A DNA stretch of 64,000 nucleotides from Capillimicrobium parvum (GCF_021172045.1 NZ_CP087164.1:3720001-3784000), one strand, 5' to 3'; counted from the first letter of the stretch, positions 8,652 to 17,848 are shown. Numbers and translations are program-made. Notes: generated by a model from the sequence alone, not told the origin.

Positions 8652-8666
8652 ATTGGTTGGACCAAT
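8652..8666. promoter_or_regulatory. PdhR/FadR-type operator 2 (sdaA side)
   Basis: ATTGGTTGGACCAAT is a perfect 6-3-6 palindrome that fits the published E. coli PdhR consensus ATTGGT-N3-ACCAAT. It ends 11 bp before the sdaA ATG. Its first 13 bases recur in reverse complement just before gcvT (21626-21638). Confidence 0.65.
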
Positions 8667-8677
8667 ATGGTCCCGGC

Positions 8678-9994
8678 ATGACGGTTGGCGTCTTCGACCT
8701 GTTCCGCATCGGCATCGGCCCATCGAGCAGCCACACCGTGGGTCCTATGCGTGCGGCCCGCCACTTGGCGCAGCACCTCGCCGACGTCCCCGCCGAGGCG
8801 GTGCGGGTGATCCTCCACGGGTCCCTCGCCCTGACCGGCACCGGCCACGGCACGGATCGCGCCCTCGTGGCCGGACTCAACGGTGCCGACCCGGAGACCG
8901 TCGACCCGGCCTTCGTGCTGGACCTCGACCCCACACCGGAGCGCGTGCGGCTGGCCCACGGCACGGACGTCCGCTACCGGCTGGAGAAGCAGGCCCGCGG
9001 TGGGCCGCCGGGCCACCCGAACGCCATGCGCTTCGAGGTCACCGGCCACGATGGCCAGATCCTCCTCGCTCGCACCTATCGGTCCATCGGGGGTGGCTTT
9101 CTGACCGAGGACGGGGTGCCGCAGGCCGCGGAGCCGGTGTCGCTGCCCCTGCCTTTCACGACCGGCGAGGAGCTTGTCGCTCATGCGAGCGGGCTCGGCG
9201 GCATCGCCGCCGTCGCGGCCGCCAACGAGCATGCGCGTCGGCCCGAGGGCGACGTGACCGCAGGCCTGCGGCGCATCGCTCAGGCGATGAACGACTGCGT
9301 CGAGCGCGGGTTGCGGTCAGAGGGAGAGCTCCCCGGCGGTCTCCGCGTGCGGCGGCGCGCACCCGCGCTGCACCAGTCGCTGCTCACCGACAGGGGAGGG
9401 GCCCTGGAGGAGCTCGAGTGGGTCGCGCTCTGGGCGATGGCCGTCAACGAGGAGAACGCGGCCGGCGGACGCATCGTGACGGCACCGACCAATGGTGCCG
9501 CCGGCGTCCTCCCCGCCGTGCTGCGCTACGCGCAGCGCTTCGAAGGCATTGACGAGGCGGGCACCGAGCAGATGCTTCTCGCAGCGGCGGCCATCGGGGC
9601 GCTGATCAAGCGCAACGCCTCGATCTCCGGTGCCGAGGTCGGATGCCAGGGCGAAGTCGGCTCTGCCGCCGCGATGGCCGCGGCCGCGCTGGCCGAGGCG
9701 CTTGGCGGCAGCCCCGCCCAGGTCGCCAACGCCGCGGAGATCGCCCTCGAGCACCACCTCGGGATGACCTGCGACCCGATCGGCGGCCTCGTTCAGATCC
9801 CGTGCATCGAGCGCAACGCGCTCGGGGCCGGCAAGGCGATCGCTGCCGCCAAGCTCGCACTGCGCTCCGACGGTGTGCACGTCGTCTCCCTGGACAACGT
9901 CATCGATGCCATGCGCCGCACCGGGCACGACATGCACGAGAACTACAAGGAGACGGCCCGCGGCGGGCTGGCTGTCAGCGTCCCGGCCTGCTGA
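8678..9994 (+). CDS. sdaA: L-serine dehydratase, iron-sulfur type
   Basis: A 438-residue single-chain enzyme that deaminates L-serine to pyruvate and ammonia using a 4Fe-4S cluster. The beta domain opens with [19 protein letters not shown]. The alpha domain has [17 protein letters not shown], and the cluster cysteines sit in [20 protein letters not shown] and [17 protein letters not shown]. The end [19 protein letters not shown] is typical. ATG 8678 is chosen because the family starts at this residue and the upstream frame crosses the operators. It diverges from glyA, giving a glycine to serine to pyruvate route. It converges with the M20 amidase gene. Confidence 0.93.
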   Translation: MTVGVFDLFRIGIGPSSSHTVGPMRAARHLAQHLADVPAEAVRVILHGSLALTGTGHGTDRALVAGLNGADPETVDPAFVLDLDPTPERVRLAHGTDVRYRLEKQARGGPPGHPNAMRFEVTGHDGQILLARTYRSIGGGFLTEDGVPQAAEPVSLPLPFTTGEELVAHASGLGGIAAVAAANEHARRPEGDVTAGLRRIAQAMNDCVERGLRSEGELPGGLRVRRRAPALHQSLLTDRGGALEELEWVALWAMAVNEENAAGGRIVTAPTNGAAGVLPAVLRYAQRFEGIDEAGTEQMLLAAAAIGALIKRNASISGAEVGCQGEVGSAAAMAAAALAEALGGSPAQVANAAEIALEHHLGMTCDPIGGLVQIPCIERNALGAGKAIAAAKLALRSDGVHVVSLDNVIDAMRRTGHDMHENYKETARGGLAVSVPAC

Positions 9995-10090
9995 CCGGCA
10001 CCGTCCGCGCGCGGGCGGGACGTGCGTCGGGCCCTATCCCGGGGGTCACGGCCTGGCGCACGTCCGGTCCGCGCCCCGCCGCATGGCCGT

Positions 10091-11365
10091 CTACCGCTCG
10101 CGCCGGTGGTGCAGGCGCACCAGCGCGTTGAGGACGACCTCCGAAGCACGCGCCCCGTCGGCCGGATCCGCGTCCTCCTCGGGAGCGTGGCTGATGCCGT
10201 CGCGGCACGGCACGAACAGCATCGCGACCGGGGACCGGACGGCGACGCACATGGTGTCGTGCGCCGCGCCGGACGACATTCGGCGGTGCGTGACCCCCGC
10301 GGCGTCGGCGCTCGCCTCGAGCGCGCCGACGATCGGCGCGTCCATCGGCGTCGCCGGGACGGCCTGGCGCACGACGTAGCGGGCGGTGACGCCCCGGCGG
10401 CGGGCGACGTCCTGAGCGAACGCCTCGATCGCGGTGGCCACGCCAGCAAACGCCTCGTCGTCGACGCCGCGGACGTCGAGCGAGAGCCGGACCGCCCCGG
10501 GGATGACGTTGATGAGGCCGGGCTCGACGTCGAGCTCGCCCACCGTCGCGACCGTGCCGTGCCCGGCGTCGGCGGCCAGGCGCTCGGCCTCCAGCACGAC
10601 CTCGGCCGCGGCCGCCAGCGCGTCGCTGCGGCCCTGCATCGGCGTCCCGCCGGCATGGCCGGAGCGGCCCTCGAGGTAGAGGTCGGCATGCACGTAGCCG
10701 GAGATCGCCTCGACCACGCCGAGCGTCACGCGCTCGTCCTGCAGGACGCGGCCCTGCTCGATGTGCGTCTCGATCCAGCCATCGAGGTCGTCGAGGGTCG
10801 CCGCCGATTCCCGGAAGCGCTCGGGGTCGTGGCCCGCCTCGGCCGCGAGCTCGAAGAACGGCCGCCCGTCGTCGATCGCCCGCACCTCGCGCAGCTCCGC
10901 CTCGCCGATCCGGCCGGCGGCGATCCGGCTGCCCAGCAACAGCTGGCCGAACCCGGATCCCTCCTCCTCGAGGAACGAGATCACGCGGAGCGGGAGGTCG
11001 AGCCCGTGCTCGCGGTTGAGCCGGGCAACCTCGACGGCCAGGGCAACACCGAGCGGCCCGTCCCACGGCCCGCCGTTGCGATTGGAGTCGCAATGCGATC
11101 CCAGCCCGTAGGCGCGCTCGCCCCGCGGGACGTTCTGGGCGACGAGGTTGCCGACGGGGTCCTCCCAGACCTGGCAGCCGATGTCGCGCAGCTGCGCGGC
11201 GAAGTACTCGTGCGCCCGCTTCCATTCCGGCGTGTACGCGTAGCGGCACACCGCGGTCGCGCTGCGCGTGTACTGAGATCCGGTCAGGGTGAGCACGTCG
11301 CGCGCGATCCGTTCGCGGGAGCGCTCGCGGTCGATCGCGACATGCGACGCCGCCGGCGGGCTCAC
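10091..11365 (-). CDS. M20-family Zn amidase (N-carbamoyl-amino-acid / allantoate amidohydrolase type)
   Basis: A 424-residue hydrolase of the hydantoinase/carbamoylase (allantoate amidohydrolase) subfamily. Metal-site motifs are GLGSHCDSN (H and D), EEEGSGFGQ, and WIETHIEQGRVL; the dimerisation-domain motif is GRSGHAGGTPM, and the C-terminal ligand lies in SSGAAHDTM. Known members cleave N-carbamoyl amino acids or allantoate, releasing CO2 and ammonia. It starts at a GTG overlapping the ferredoxin-reductase stop (GTGA), so the two are translationally coupled. It is the last gene of the long minus operon. In the island it probably takes a ring-opened carbamoyl or amidino intermediate; the exact substrate is unknown. 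Confidence 0.85.
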   Translation of the reverse strand: MSPPAASHVAIDRERSRERIARDVLTLTGSQYTRSATAVCRYAYTPEWKRAHEYFAAQLRDIGCQVWEDPVGNLVAQNVPRGERAYGLGSHCDSNRNGGPWDGPLGVALAVEVARLNREHGLDLPLRVISFLEEEGSGFGQLLLGSRIAAGRIGEAELREVRAIDDGRPFFELAAEAGHDPERFRESAATLDDLDGWIETHIEQGRVLQDERVTLGVVEAISGYVHADLYLEGRSGHAGGTPMQGRSDALAAAAEVVLEAERLAADAGHGTVATVGELDVEPGLINVIPGAVRLSLDVRGVDDEAFAGVATAIEAFAQDVARRRGVTARYVVRQAVPATPMDAPIVGALEASADAAGVTHRRMSSGAAHDTMCVAVRSPVAMLFVPCRDGISHAPEEDADPADGARASEVVLNALVRLHHRRER

Positions 11366-12573
11366 GCTGCGACCCGCCGGAGGTCCGCGCCGGGATCGCG
11401 CAACAGCCCGGCGTCGACCGGCCTGCCGGCCTCCAGGAGCTTGGACGCCCGTCGCAGCTGCCGGGCCATGTTGAACGCGACCGCGGACTGCGGGACGCCA
11501 TCCTTCAGGTAGAACGCGAGGAACTGCCGGTCGTCCAGGCTTCCCCGGACCACCAGCTCGTCGAAGTCCTGGTGATGGCCGAGGTACTGGATGTTCGCGT
11601 CGTACTGATCCGACCAGAACCAGTGCAGCTCGGCGTAGGGTGCGCCCTTGCCGAGGATCGAGCGCGCGGCCGCCGCGCCCTGGCGGGCGGCGTTGCGCCA
11701 GTGCTCGACGCGGATGTGCCCGCCGACGAGCGGGTGGGCATGCAGGGCGACGTCGCCGGCCGCGTAGACGCCCTCGACGTTCGTCCGGCAGTACTCGTCG
11801 ACCACCACGCCGTTGGAGACCGTGATGCCGCTGCCCTCGAGGAGCTCGGTGTTCGGCTGGGCGCCGAGACCCACGACGGCGAAGTCGCACTCCACGAGCC
11901 GGCCGGACATCGTCTGGACCGCGCGAACGGCCCCGTCTCCCTCGAACGCCTGGACCCCGTCCCCGAGCAGCATCTCGACCCCGTGCTCGGCCTGCAGGTC
12001 GGCGACGACGCGGCCGATCTCGGGTCCGAGGATGCGCTCGAGCGGCGTAGAGAACGCCTCGATGGCGACGACCTCGACCCCCGCGTCGCGAAGCGTCGCG
12101 GCGACCTCGCAGCCGACGAACCCCATGCCCGCGACGACCGCCCGGCGCCCGGGGGCGATCTGCGCGCGCAGGGCGTCGGCATCCGCGCGAGACCGCAGAT
12201 CGTGAATGCCCTCGAGCTCGAGCCCCGCGATCGGCGGCCGGCGGCTGCGGGTCCCGGTCGCGATGACGAACGCGTCGGCCCGCAGCCGGGACCCGTCGGC
12301 CAGGACGGCCGTGCGCTCGCGCGGGTCGACGGACGTGACGGCCGCCCCGGTGCGCAGCTCGATCGAACGCTGCTCGTAGACCTCGGCCGGGTGCACGAGC
12401 GATTGCTCGAACGCCTGCGCCCCGGCCAGGTACTCCTTGGAGAGCGGGGGCCGCTCGTACGGCAGCTCCGGCTCCTCGCCGATGAGCTCGATCTCGCCGT
12501 CGAAGCCCTCGTCGCGAAGCGTCACCGCCGCGCTCGCGCCTGCGAGGCTCGCCCCGATGATCGCCACCTTCAT
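11362..12573 (-). CDS. FAD/NAD(P)H ferredoxin reductase (rhodocoxin/putidaredoxin reductase type)
   Basis: A 403-residue two-Rossmann flavoprotein. The FAD motif is IIGASLAGASAAVTLRDEG, followed by LPYERPPLSKEYL. The NAD motif is VVAGMGFVGCEVAATLRD, and the second FAD motif GVYAAGDVALH includes the redox-site aspartate. The C-terminal reductase domain carries HWFWSDQYDANIQYLG. It passes electrons from NAD(P)H to a ferredoxin. The monooxygenase cluster encodes a Rieske ferredoxin but no TmoF-type reductase, so this protein is the likely partner. An alternative ATG lies three codons upstream (12582), closer to GAGGG. Confidence 0.88.
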   Translation of the reverse strand: MKVAIIGASLAGASAAVTLRDEGFDGEIELIGEEPELPYERPPLSKEYLAGAQAFEQSLVHPAEVYEQRSIELRTGAAVTSVDPRERTAVLADGSRLRADAFVIATGTRSRRPPIAGLELEGIHDLRSRADADALRAQIAPGRRAVVAGMGFVGCEVAATLRDAGVEVVAIEAFSTPLERILGPEIGRVVADLQAEHGVEMLLGDGVQAFEGDGAVRAVQTMSGRLVECDFAVVGLGAQPNTELLEGSGITVSNGVVVDEYCRTNVEGVYAAGDVALHAHPLVGGHIRVEHWRNAARQGAAAARSILGKGAPYAELHWFWSDQYDANIQYLGHHQDFDELVVRGSLDDRQFLAFYLKDGVPQSAVAFNMARQLRRASKLLEAGRPVDAGLLRDPGADLRRVAA

Positions 12574-12712
12574 GACTGTCATGTCCCTCTTCGCCTTGCC
12601 CTTCTCGTGACTTCGATCCGAACCGGTCGCCGGAGCCGGCGAACGCGGCTCGAGCATCGGGTGCTTCGCGCGTCCCGCGAGACGCCGTTCTTGGCCTGGC
12701 CCGGCCGGCGCC

Positions 12713-13828
12713 TCAGCCGGGACCGGACCGCCCGTGTGCGGACCGCGCCGTGGCGGACCGCAGGGCCGGCAGCGGCCATCGCTCCTGCGCGGGCGGCCCC
12801 CAGGCCGCCCGGGCGGCCTGCGGCGGACGCAGCAGGATGCCCTCGTCGATCGCGGTCCGGGTGGCCGCCGATCGGCTCGAGACGTCGAGCTTCTCCAGGA
12901 TGTGCTGGACGTGGGCCTTCACGGTCCGCGTCGTCACCACCAGCGTCGAGGCGATGTCGTCGTTGCGGGCACCGTCGGCCACGAGCGTGAGCACCTCGAG
13001 CTCGCGCCGGGAGAGCCCGTGCGGCAGGCGCTCGAACCGTGACAGGCCCACGACGATCCCGCCGTCGTGGCGGCGCACGCACCGGCACCGGTACCACTGC
13101 TTCACCACGCCCTCCCAGAAGAACTGGGTGGTCCACCAGTCGCGCTTGGACTCCATGATGAGCGCCAGCAGCTCGGTGAAGTACGCCACGAGCTGCCGAT
13201 CGTCCTGGTTGCGTGGCCGCACCACCTCGACCGGCGGCCGCGCCGCTGCGTCGGCGCCGCGGTCCGGCTCGATCTTGAGGATGTACTGCTCGCCGGCGAG
13301 CAGCTGCGAGGCGCGCCGGCTCTCCTCGACCGGATCGATCAGGCGGCCCAGGATGCGGGAGAGATAGGACATCAGCTGTCGCGCCTCGTCCGACGGGTTG
13401 CGCCGGTCGGTCGCCGACGAGTCGAGGAACCCGGTCAGGCGACCGCCCGTCGAGGCGAGCGGCGCCACCAGCCCCTCGACGAACCCGACCGGCAGGTAGA
13501 ACTCCGACATGCAGCGCAGCTCCATCGGCTTGAACGGCAGGTCGCGGACCCGCGCAGGCCATCCCGTCTTCGCCTGGGCGAACGGCGTGAGCACATCGAC
13601 CTCGAAGTCGGGGCCGTCGAGGTAGGCCATCAACGGGGCGGGGTAGCCGGTCGCATAGAGCTGCTGGCGCTGACCGGTCAGCGGGTCGAGCCCCCAGATC
13701 ATCCACCCGTCCACCCGCATGATCGGCTCGGCGGCGTGCAGGATCTCCGCGACCTTCTCCTCGACGTCGCAGCCGGAGGCCGCGATCTCCGCCGCTTCGG
13801 AAACGACATCGATGAGGCTCCTCGTCAT
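12713..13828 (-). CDS. GAF-like sensor, LuxR-type transcriptional regulator
   Basis: A 371-residue protein. The N-terminal region (about 20-190) resembles a GAF-like ligand-sensing domain, with a helical linker through residue 290. A clear LuxR helix-turn-helix follows: LSRRELEVLTLVADGARNDD then TTRTVKAHVQHILEKLDVSS. A proline-alanine-rich tail ends the protein. It has no receiver aspartate, so it is a one-component regulator. It lies inside the catabolic operon between the M24 and reductase genes and is the best local candidate to bind the ATTGNCCGAA motif; that link is inference. Confidence 0.82.
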   Translation of the reverse strand: MTRSLIDVVSEAAEIAASGCDVEEKVAEILHAAEPIMRVDGWMIWGLDPLTGQRQQLYATGYPAPLMAYLDGPDFEVDVLTPFAQAKTGWPARVRDLPFKPMELRCMSEFYLPVGFVEGLVAPLASTGGRLTGFLDSSATDRRNPSDEARQLMSYLSRILGRLIDPVEESRRASQLLAGEQYILKIEPDRGADAAARPPVEVVRPRNQDDRQLVAYFTELLALIMESKRDWWTTQFFWEGVVKQWYRCRCVRRHDGGIVVGLSRFERLPHGLSRRELEVLTLVADGARNDDIASTLVVTTRTVKAHVQHILEKLDVSSRSAATRTAIDEGILLRPPQAARAAWGPPAQERWPLPALRSATARSAHGRSGPG

Positions 13829-13913
13829 GTGCTCCTGACTCTATGGTCGGCCGACGCGGCCGCCATCGGGCCGACGGGCCGAGCCATGCCGTACGGGGTG
13901 TCGTGGTCCACCA

Positions 13914-15140
13914 TCACCAGAACACCATCGGCGTGTTGGTGATGTGCTCGGTGGTGCCGTCCTCGTGGAGGATGAAGTTCTGCTCGATCCCGGACGCTCC
14001 GACGTCCTTGCGCGCGATGAACGCCTCGACGCCGAGGACCGTCCCCGCCTGGAAGACGTCGTCGTCGCCGCACATGCTCGCGCCGATGTACGGCGTCTCG
14101 AAGTACATCCCCATGTAGTGGCCGAAGTGCGGCCACTTCTCCGCGGCCTGGTCCTTCTCGTCGCTGGCCTCGGTGACCAGCTTCTGGCCCAGCTCCGCGA
14201 CCTCCTTGACCCGCACGCCGGGCTTGATGGCCTCGATGAGCGTCTGGATGATCCGCGCGTTGTCCTCGACGATCGACCGCTGGTCGTCGTTCGGATTGCC
14301 GCCGCACACGGCTGTCCGGCCCGGATCGAGCCAGTAGCCCTCGCGGACCGGCCCGTAGATCCACCCGCGGACGAGGTCGCCCGGCTTCGGCGCGACGTCC
14401 GAGTGGCCGGTCAGCGGGTCGCTGACCCAGTAGCGGATCATCTCGCCGTGCGAGCACGGGACCATGTGGACGGCGCCCCCCTCGCGGACGATGATCTCGG
14501 TCGCGGCGCCCGCCGCGACGTTCTCGCGCTCGCCGTCGACGAGCCCCTGCATGAGGCGGTCGAGCGCGCGCGTCATGATCTCGCCGCCCTCGCGCATGCA
14601 CCGGATCTCCGCCGGTGACTTCCTGCGCCGGACGGTGAGCACGAGATCGTCGTCGTGGACCCACTCGATCCCGTCGGCCGCCGTCTCGCGCTCGAGCTGG
14701 ATCCAGTGCTTCATCGGCAGGATCTGCGTGCCGACGATCGCGACGCGCCCGCGGATGCCCCGCCGACGCAGCGCGTCGGCCACACCCTTGACCGGATCGT
14801 AGTGCCACTCCACCTTGCCCGCCGCGACGACGTCGAGGCGCGGCCACGGCTCGTCGGCCTGCAACTCGGCGTCCGCGCCGGGCTCGAGGATCACCGCGCC
14901 CAGTCCGCGCGCGTTGAAGACTGCGGTATCGAGCCCCTGACCCGAGGCCTGGGAGTAGTAGTTGGCCAGCCACAGGACGTCGGCGCACCGGTCGTAGGAG
15001 CCGCCGGAGCGGCTCCACACGACGGCGGCGTCATAGCCGAGGCGGCGCATCTCCTCGTGCACGCGCTGCCACCGCTCCTCGTACTCCGAGAGCGGGAAGT
15101 AGCGCGCGCCGCGGCCGGCCGTCCTGTCGACCGCGCTCAT
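13914..15140 (-). CDS. M24-family (pita-bread) enzyme, creatinase-like, one metal ligand missing
   Basis: A 408-residue protein with a creatinase N-terminal domain (about 20-165) and an M24 catalytic domain (about 175-405). Of the five usual metal ligands, the second Asp (GYWLDPGRT), the His (GHYMGMYFETP), and both Glu (LGVEAFIARK and SGIEQNFIL) are present. The first Asp, normally 11 residues before the second, is Ile (RGWIYGPV). Loss of metal ligands is known for creatinase, a metal-free amidinohydrolase that releases urea from creatine. A non-peptidase C-N hydrolase role fits an island that also holds a ureohydrolase and a carbamoylase. Its ATG overlaps the stop of the upstream hydrolase gene by 4 bp. 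Confidence 0.8.
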   Translation of the reverse strand: MSAVDRTAGRGARYFPLSEYEERWQRVHEEMRRLGYDAAVVWSRSGGSYDRCADVLWLANYYSQASGQGLDTAVFNARGLGAVILEPGADAELQADEPWPRLDVVAAGKVEWHYDPVKGVADALRRRGIRGRVAIVGTQILPMKHWIQLERETAADGIEWVHDDDLVLTVRRRKSPAEIRCMREGGEIMTRALDRLMQGLVDGERENVAAGAATEIIVREGGAVHMVPCSHGEMIRYWVSDPLTGHSDVAPKPGDLVRGWIYGPVREGYWLDPGRTAVCGGNPNDDQRSIVEDNARIIQTLIEAIKPGVRVKEVAELGQKLVTEASDEKDQAAEKWPHFGHYMGMYFETPYIGASMCGDDDVFQAGTVLGVEAFIARKDVGASGIEQNFILHEDGTTEHITNTPMVFW

Positions 15141-16039
15141 GAGACCTCCATGCGTGGCTGGACCGGGCCCGCGTAGTAGGGCATGTCGTCGACGCGCGGC
15201 GTCCACGAGCCGTCGTCGATGCACTTGCGCACGTGCTCGGCGATCTCCAGCGTCGTCGCGAACCAGACGTCGCCTCGGTCCTTCATGTACTCGATGAGCT
15301 TCTCGACCTCCATCGCCCGCGCCAGGCGGCCCGAGTTGAACGGGTGCCAGATCGTCACCCACAGGCCCCGGTGCTCCCACATCGCGTCGAACTCCTCGCG
15401 AAACACGCGCATCGCGTCCTCGCCGGACTTCGGCGGCATCATGTACTCGTAGTCCGGCACGTGGGCGTAATGGGGATAGTCGTCCATCCCCCAGTGCGAC
15501 GGCAGCTCGATGACCTCGCCGCCCTGGGCGCGCATCACATACGGGATGTCGTCACCCATCAGGCTCGCGTCGTAGAGGAACCCATGCTTGACCAGCAGGT
15601 CGGTGGTGACGTTCGAGTACTTGAACCACGGCGCACGGTATCCCCGCGGGACCTGCCCGGTGACGCCCTCGATGATCTCCATGCCGCGGACGAGCCAGTG
15701 CTCCTCCTCCTCCGGCGACTGCTCGTTGGGCATCTCGTGGATGTAGCCGTGATGCGCCAGCTCATGGCCGTTGGCGACGACCAGCTCGGCCGCATGCGGG
15801 TAGGTCTCGATCGACCACCCCGGCATGAAGAACGTCATCTTGATCTCCTGGCGCCGGGCCATCTCCACCAGCCGCGGAACCGCCACGTCGGGCCCGTAGC
15901 GCAGGAACGTCTGCGTGTCCACCTTGCGGTGGCCCGTCTCCGGGTGCATCAGGTGCAGGATGCTGTCGGCGTCCTCGTCCCATGTGAACGACACCGCCAC
16001 GCGGGCCCCGTTGGGCCAGGGCACAGGATTCGCGATCAT
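15137..16039 (-). CDS. PuuE/imidase-type polysaccharide-deacetylase-fold hydrolase
   Basis: A 300-residue NodB-fold protein. Metal and substrate motifs are AVSFTWDEDADS (motif 1), HELAHHGYIHEMPNE (motif 2), and GYRAPWFKYSNVT (motif 3), with IWHPFNSGR near the end. The IHEMPNE and W(I/H)P patterns are those of the PuuE-like branch, which includes metal-independent allantoinase and cyclic-imide hydrolases, rather than true chitin or peptidoglycan deacetylases. No signal peptide is seen, so it is cytoplasmic. It is a natural candidate for opening a cyclic amide or imide made after oxygenation. It is coupled to the M24 gene (ATGA). Confidence 0.8.
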   Translation of the reverse strand: MIANPVPWPNGARVAVSFTWDEDADSILHLMHPETGHRKVDTQTFLRYGPDVAVPRLVEMARRQEIKMTFFMPGWSIETYPHAAELVVANGHELAHHGYIHEMPNEQSPEEEEHWLVRGMEIIEGVTGQVPRGYRAPWFKYSNVTTDLLVKHGFLYDASLMGDDIPYVMRAQGGEVIELPSHWGMDDYPHYAHVPDYEYMMPPKSGEDAMRVFREEFDAMWEHRGLWVTIWHPFNSGRLARAMEVEKLIEYMKDRGDVWFATTLEIAEHVRKCIDDGSWTPRVDDMPYYAGPVQPRMEVS

Positions 16040-16123
16040 CTCGGACGTCCTCCTTCGTTCATGGAAATCGACCGCTCGCCCTGCGCGGGGCGAGCGCCCG
16101 TCGTCTCGACGGTGGTTCTGCGG

Positions 16124-17293
16124 TCAACCCGTCCCTGCCGTGACACCGGCCGGCTCCTTCACATCCTCCGTGTCGCCCGGCTCACCGAGCAGGGCCGTCC
16201 GCGCCTCGCGCTGCACGCTCTCGTCGGGGTCCTCGAGCAGCCGTGCCGCGGTCCTGCGGTCGCCCAGCCGGACCAAACCATGAGCCGCGGTCGCGCGGAC
16301 GATGGGATCCACGTCGCTCGCGCCCAGCCGGCAGTAGGGCCGGAAGGACGCGTCGCCCGTGTTCGCGAACACGACGATCGCGTTGCGCGCGACGCGCCCG
16401 CGGCCGGCCCGCGCGAAGGCGCTTCCGGCGTACAGGCGCTCGAACGCCCCGCTGTCTCCGTATGCGGAGAAGAAGGTCCGCAGGTCCGGGTGCGCGAGCG
16501 CCGCCTCCGGCCGGTACCCCGACCAGAAGCGCTCGGCCTTCGCGTTCCAGGGACAGACCTCCTGGCAGACGTCGCACCCGAACACCCAGTCGCCCATCGG
16601 GCCCCACATGTCGGTCGGAATCAGCCCGGGGTGCTGCGTGGTCCAGTAGCTGATGCAGCGCTTCGCGTCCAGCGTCCCGTCCCCGAGGAGCGCGCCGGTC
16701 GGACACGCGGGGATGCACCGGGTGCAGCTGCCGCAGCGGTTCTTGTGCGGCTCGGCGCCGGCCGCCTCGAGATCGGTGAGCAGGACGGCAAGCGTCGTGT
16801 ACGTGCCCAGCTGCGGCGTGATCACCATCCCGTTGCGGCCGATCCAGCCGAAGCCGGATCGCGCCGCATAGCTGCGGATCGGCAGCGGCCCCTGGTCGAC
16901 CCAGTCGCGAGCTCGGACGCCGTGGTCGCGGCAGACCTTCTTGATCTCCTCGATGTGCGGGCGCAGCACCCGCTCCACGTAGCCCTGCTCTCGCACCCAG
17001 TACATCCGCCCGACGCGGCCCACGCGCAGCCCGTCGTCCGGGGCGCCGGGATCGGGGTAGGCGTGGGGGGCGGCCAGGACGAGCGCGCTGCGCACCCAGC
17101 CGAAGCGCTGGAGGGGATCGAGTCGCACCTCGACGCCGCGCAGCAGCTCGCCCATCATCGCGTGGCGCCGCTCGGCCAGCCAGTTCCCGTAGCGCTCGAT
17201 CACGAACGGCGGCAGGTCGCCTACCGCCCACCGCGCCTCGAATCCCCGCTCCTGCGCCGCCGCGCAGATCGCGTCTGCGCGCGTGTCGGTCAC
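16124..17293 (-). CDS. QueG-like corrinoid/Fe-S reductase paralogue
   Basis: A 389-residue protein resembling epoxyqueuosine reductase. The cobalamin-binding half has RDWVDQGPLPIRSYAARSGF then GWIGRNGMVITPQLG. Two 4Fe-4S motifs follow (CGSCTRCIPACPTGAL and CDVCQEVCPWN), then HEAT-like repeats at the C-terminus (RATAAHGLVRLGDR). QueG reduces the epoxide of epoxyqueuosine in tRNA. Its position in the monooxygenase operon, coupled by overlap to the DUF5519 gene, suggests a pathway role, perhaps reducing an oxygenated or epoxide intermediate. It could be the only QueG of the genome captured here; that cannot be judged from this window. Start is GTG. Confidence 0.8.
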   Translation of the reverse strand: MTDTRADAICAAAQERGFEARWAVGDLPPFVIERYGNWLAERRHAMMGELLRGVEVRLDPLQRFGWVRSALVLAAPHAYPDPGAPDDGLRVGRVGRMYWVREQGYVERVLRPHIEEIKKVCRDHGVRARDWVDQGPLPIRSYAARSGFGWIGRNGMVITPQLGTYTTLAVLLTDLEAAGAEPHKNRCGSCTRCIPACPTGALLGDGTLDAKRCISYWTTQHPGLIPTDMWGPMGDWVFGCDVCQEVCPWNAKAERFWSGYRPEAALAHPDLRTFFSAYGDSGAFERLYAGSAFARAGRGRVARNAIVVFANTGDASFRPYCRLGASDVDPIVRATAAHGLVRLGDRRTAARLLEDPDESVQREARTALLGEPGDTEDVKEPAGVTAGTG

Positions 17294-17790
17294 GGATCGC
17301 ACTCCACGTAGCGCCCGCACGCGTATGAGTACGCCGCGGTCAGGATGCACTCGAGCACGTACAGCTCGTGCTCGTCGCGCGGGGCGTAGAACACGAGGCT
17401 CTGCGGCGGGATCAGCCCGTAGAGCGCCAGGGGGTGGATCTGGCCCCACCCCTTCCCGAGCAGCGGCTCGGCCCATTCGGGGGCGAGCGCCGTGTGGACG
17501 CTGCCCTCGGCGCGGACGTGGGCGAACTCCATGCCCATGATGAAGGCCTCGCCCTGGCCCTCCGCCAGCCGATCGTCGAGGAGGAGGGCATTGGCGCCGT
17601 GGATCGTCTGCCTCACGGGCGCGACGGCGACCCCCGGCCACCCGCTGACGAGCGCCAGGATCTCCGCCTGGGCGGTCACCCGGTCCGCCTGCGTCGTCTG
17701 GGCGCACGGATACTGCCGGGCGATCTCCGCCCGGTCGCCCGGCCGCGAGGGCAGGCCGTGCAGGCACGACGGGGGGTCCTTCGTGATCAC
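17290..17790 (-). CDS. DUF5519 (luciferase-domain-like) protein
   Basis: About 166 residues. The conserved block runs from EILALVSGWPGVAVAPVRQT through GEAFIMGMEFAHVRAEGSVH and LAPEWAEPLLGKGWGQIHPL to YAPRDEHELYVLECILTAAY. This is the DUF5519 fold, annotated luciferase-like by distant similarity; its activity is unknown. I chose GTG 17790; a shorter start at VTAQAEI (about residue 43) is possible. It sits between the monooxygenase beta subunit and the QueG-like gene in the same operon, so it is probably a pathway or accessory protein. Confidence 0.6.
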   Translation of the reverse strand: MITKDPPSCLHGLPSRPGDRAEIARQYPCAQTTQADRVTAQAEILALVSGWPGVAVAPVRQTIHGANALLLDDRLAEGQGEAFIMGMEFAHVRAEGSVHTALAPEWAEPLLGKGWGQIHPLALYGLIPPQSLVFYAPRDEHELYVLECILTAAYSYACGRYVECDP

Positions 17791-17848
17791 GGCGTCGGTG
17801 ATCCGCCGACGACGAGCCGGTCCGAGCGCCACGCCCACGTCCGCCGTC

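Noticed and set aside
15137-16039. Peptidoglycan or chitin deacetylase
   Set aside because: No export signal and PuuE-like motif pattern; operon context favours a cytoplasmic amidohydrolase.
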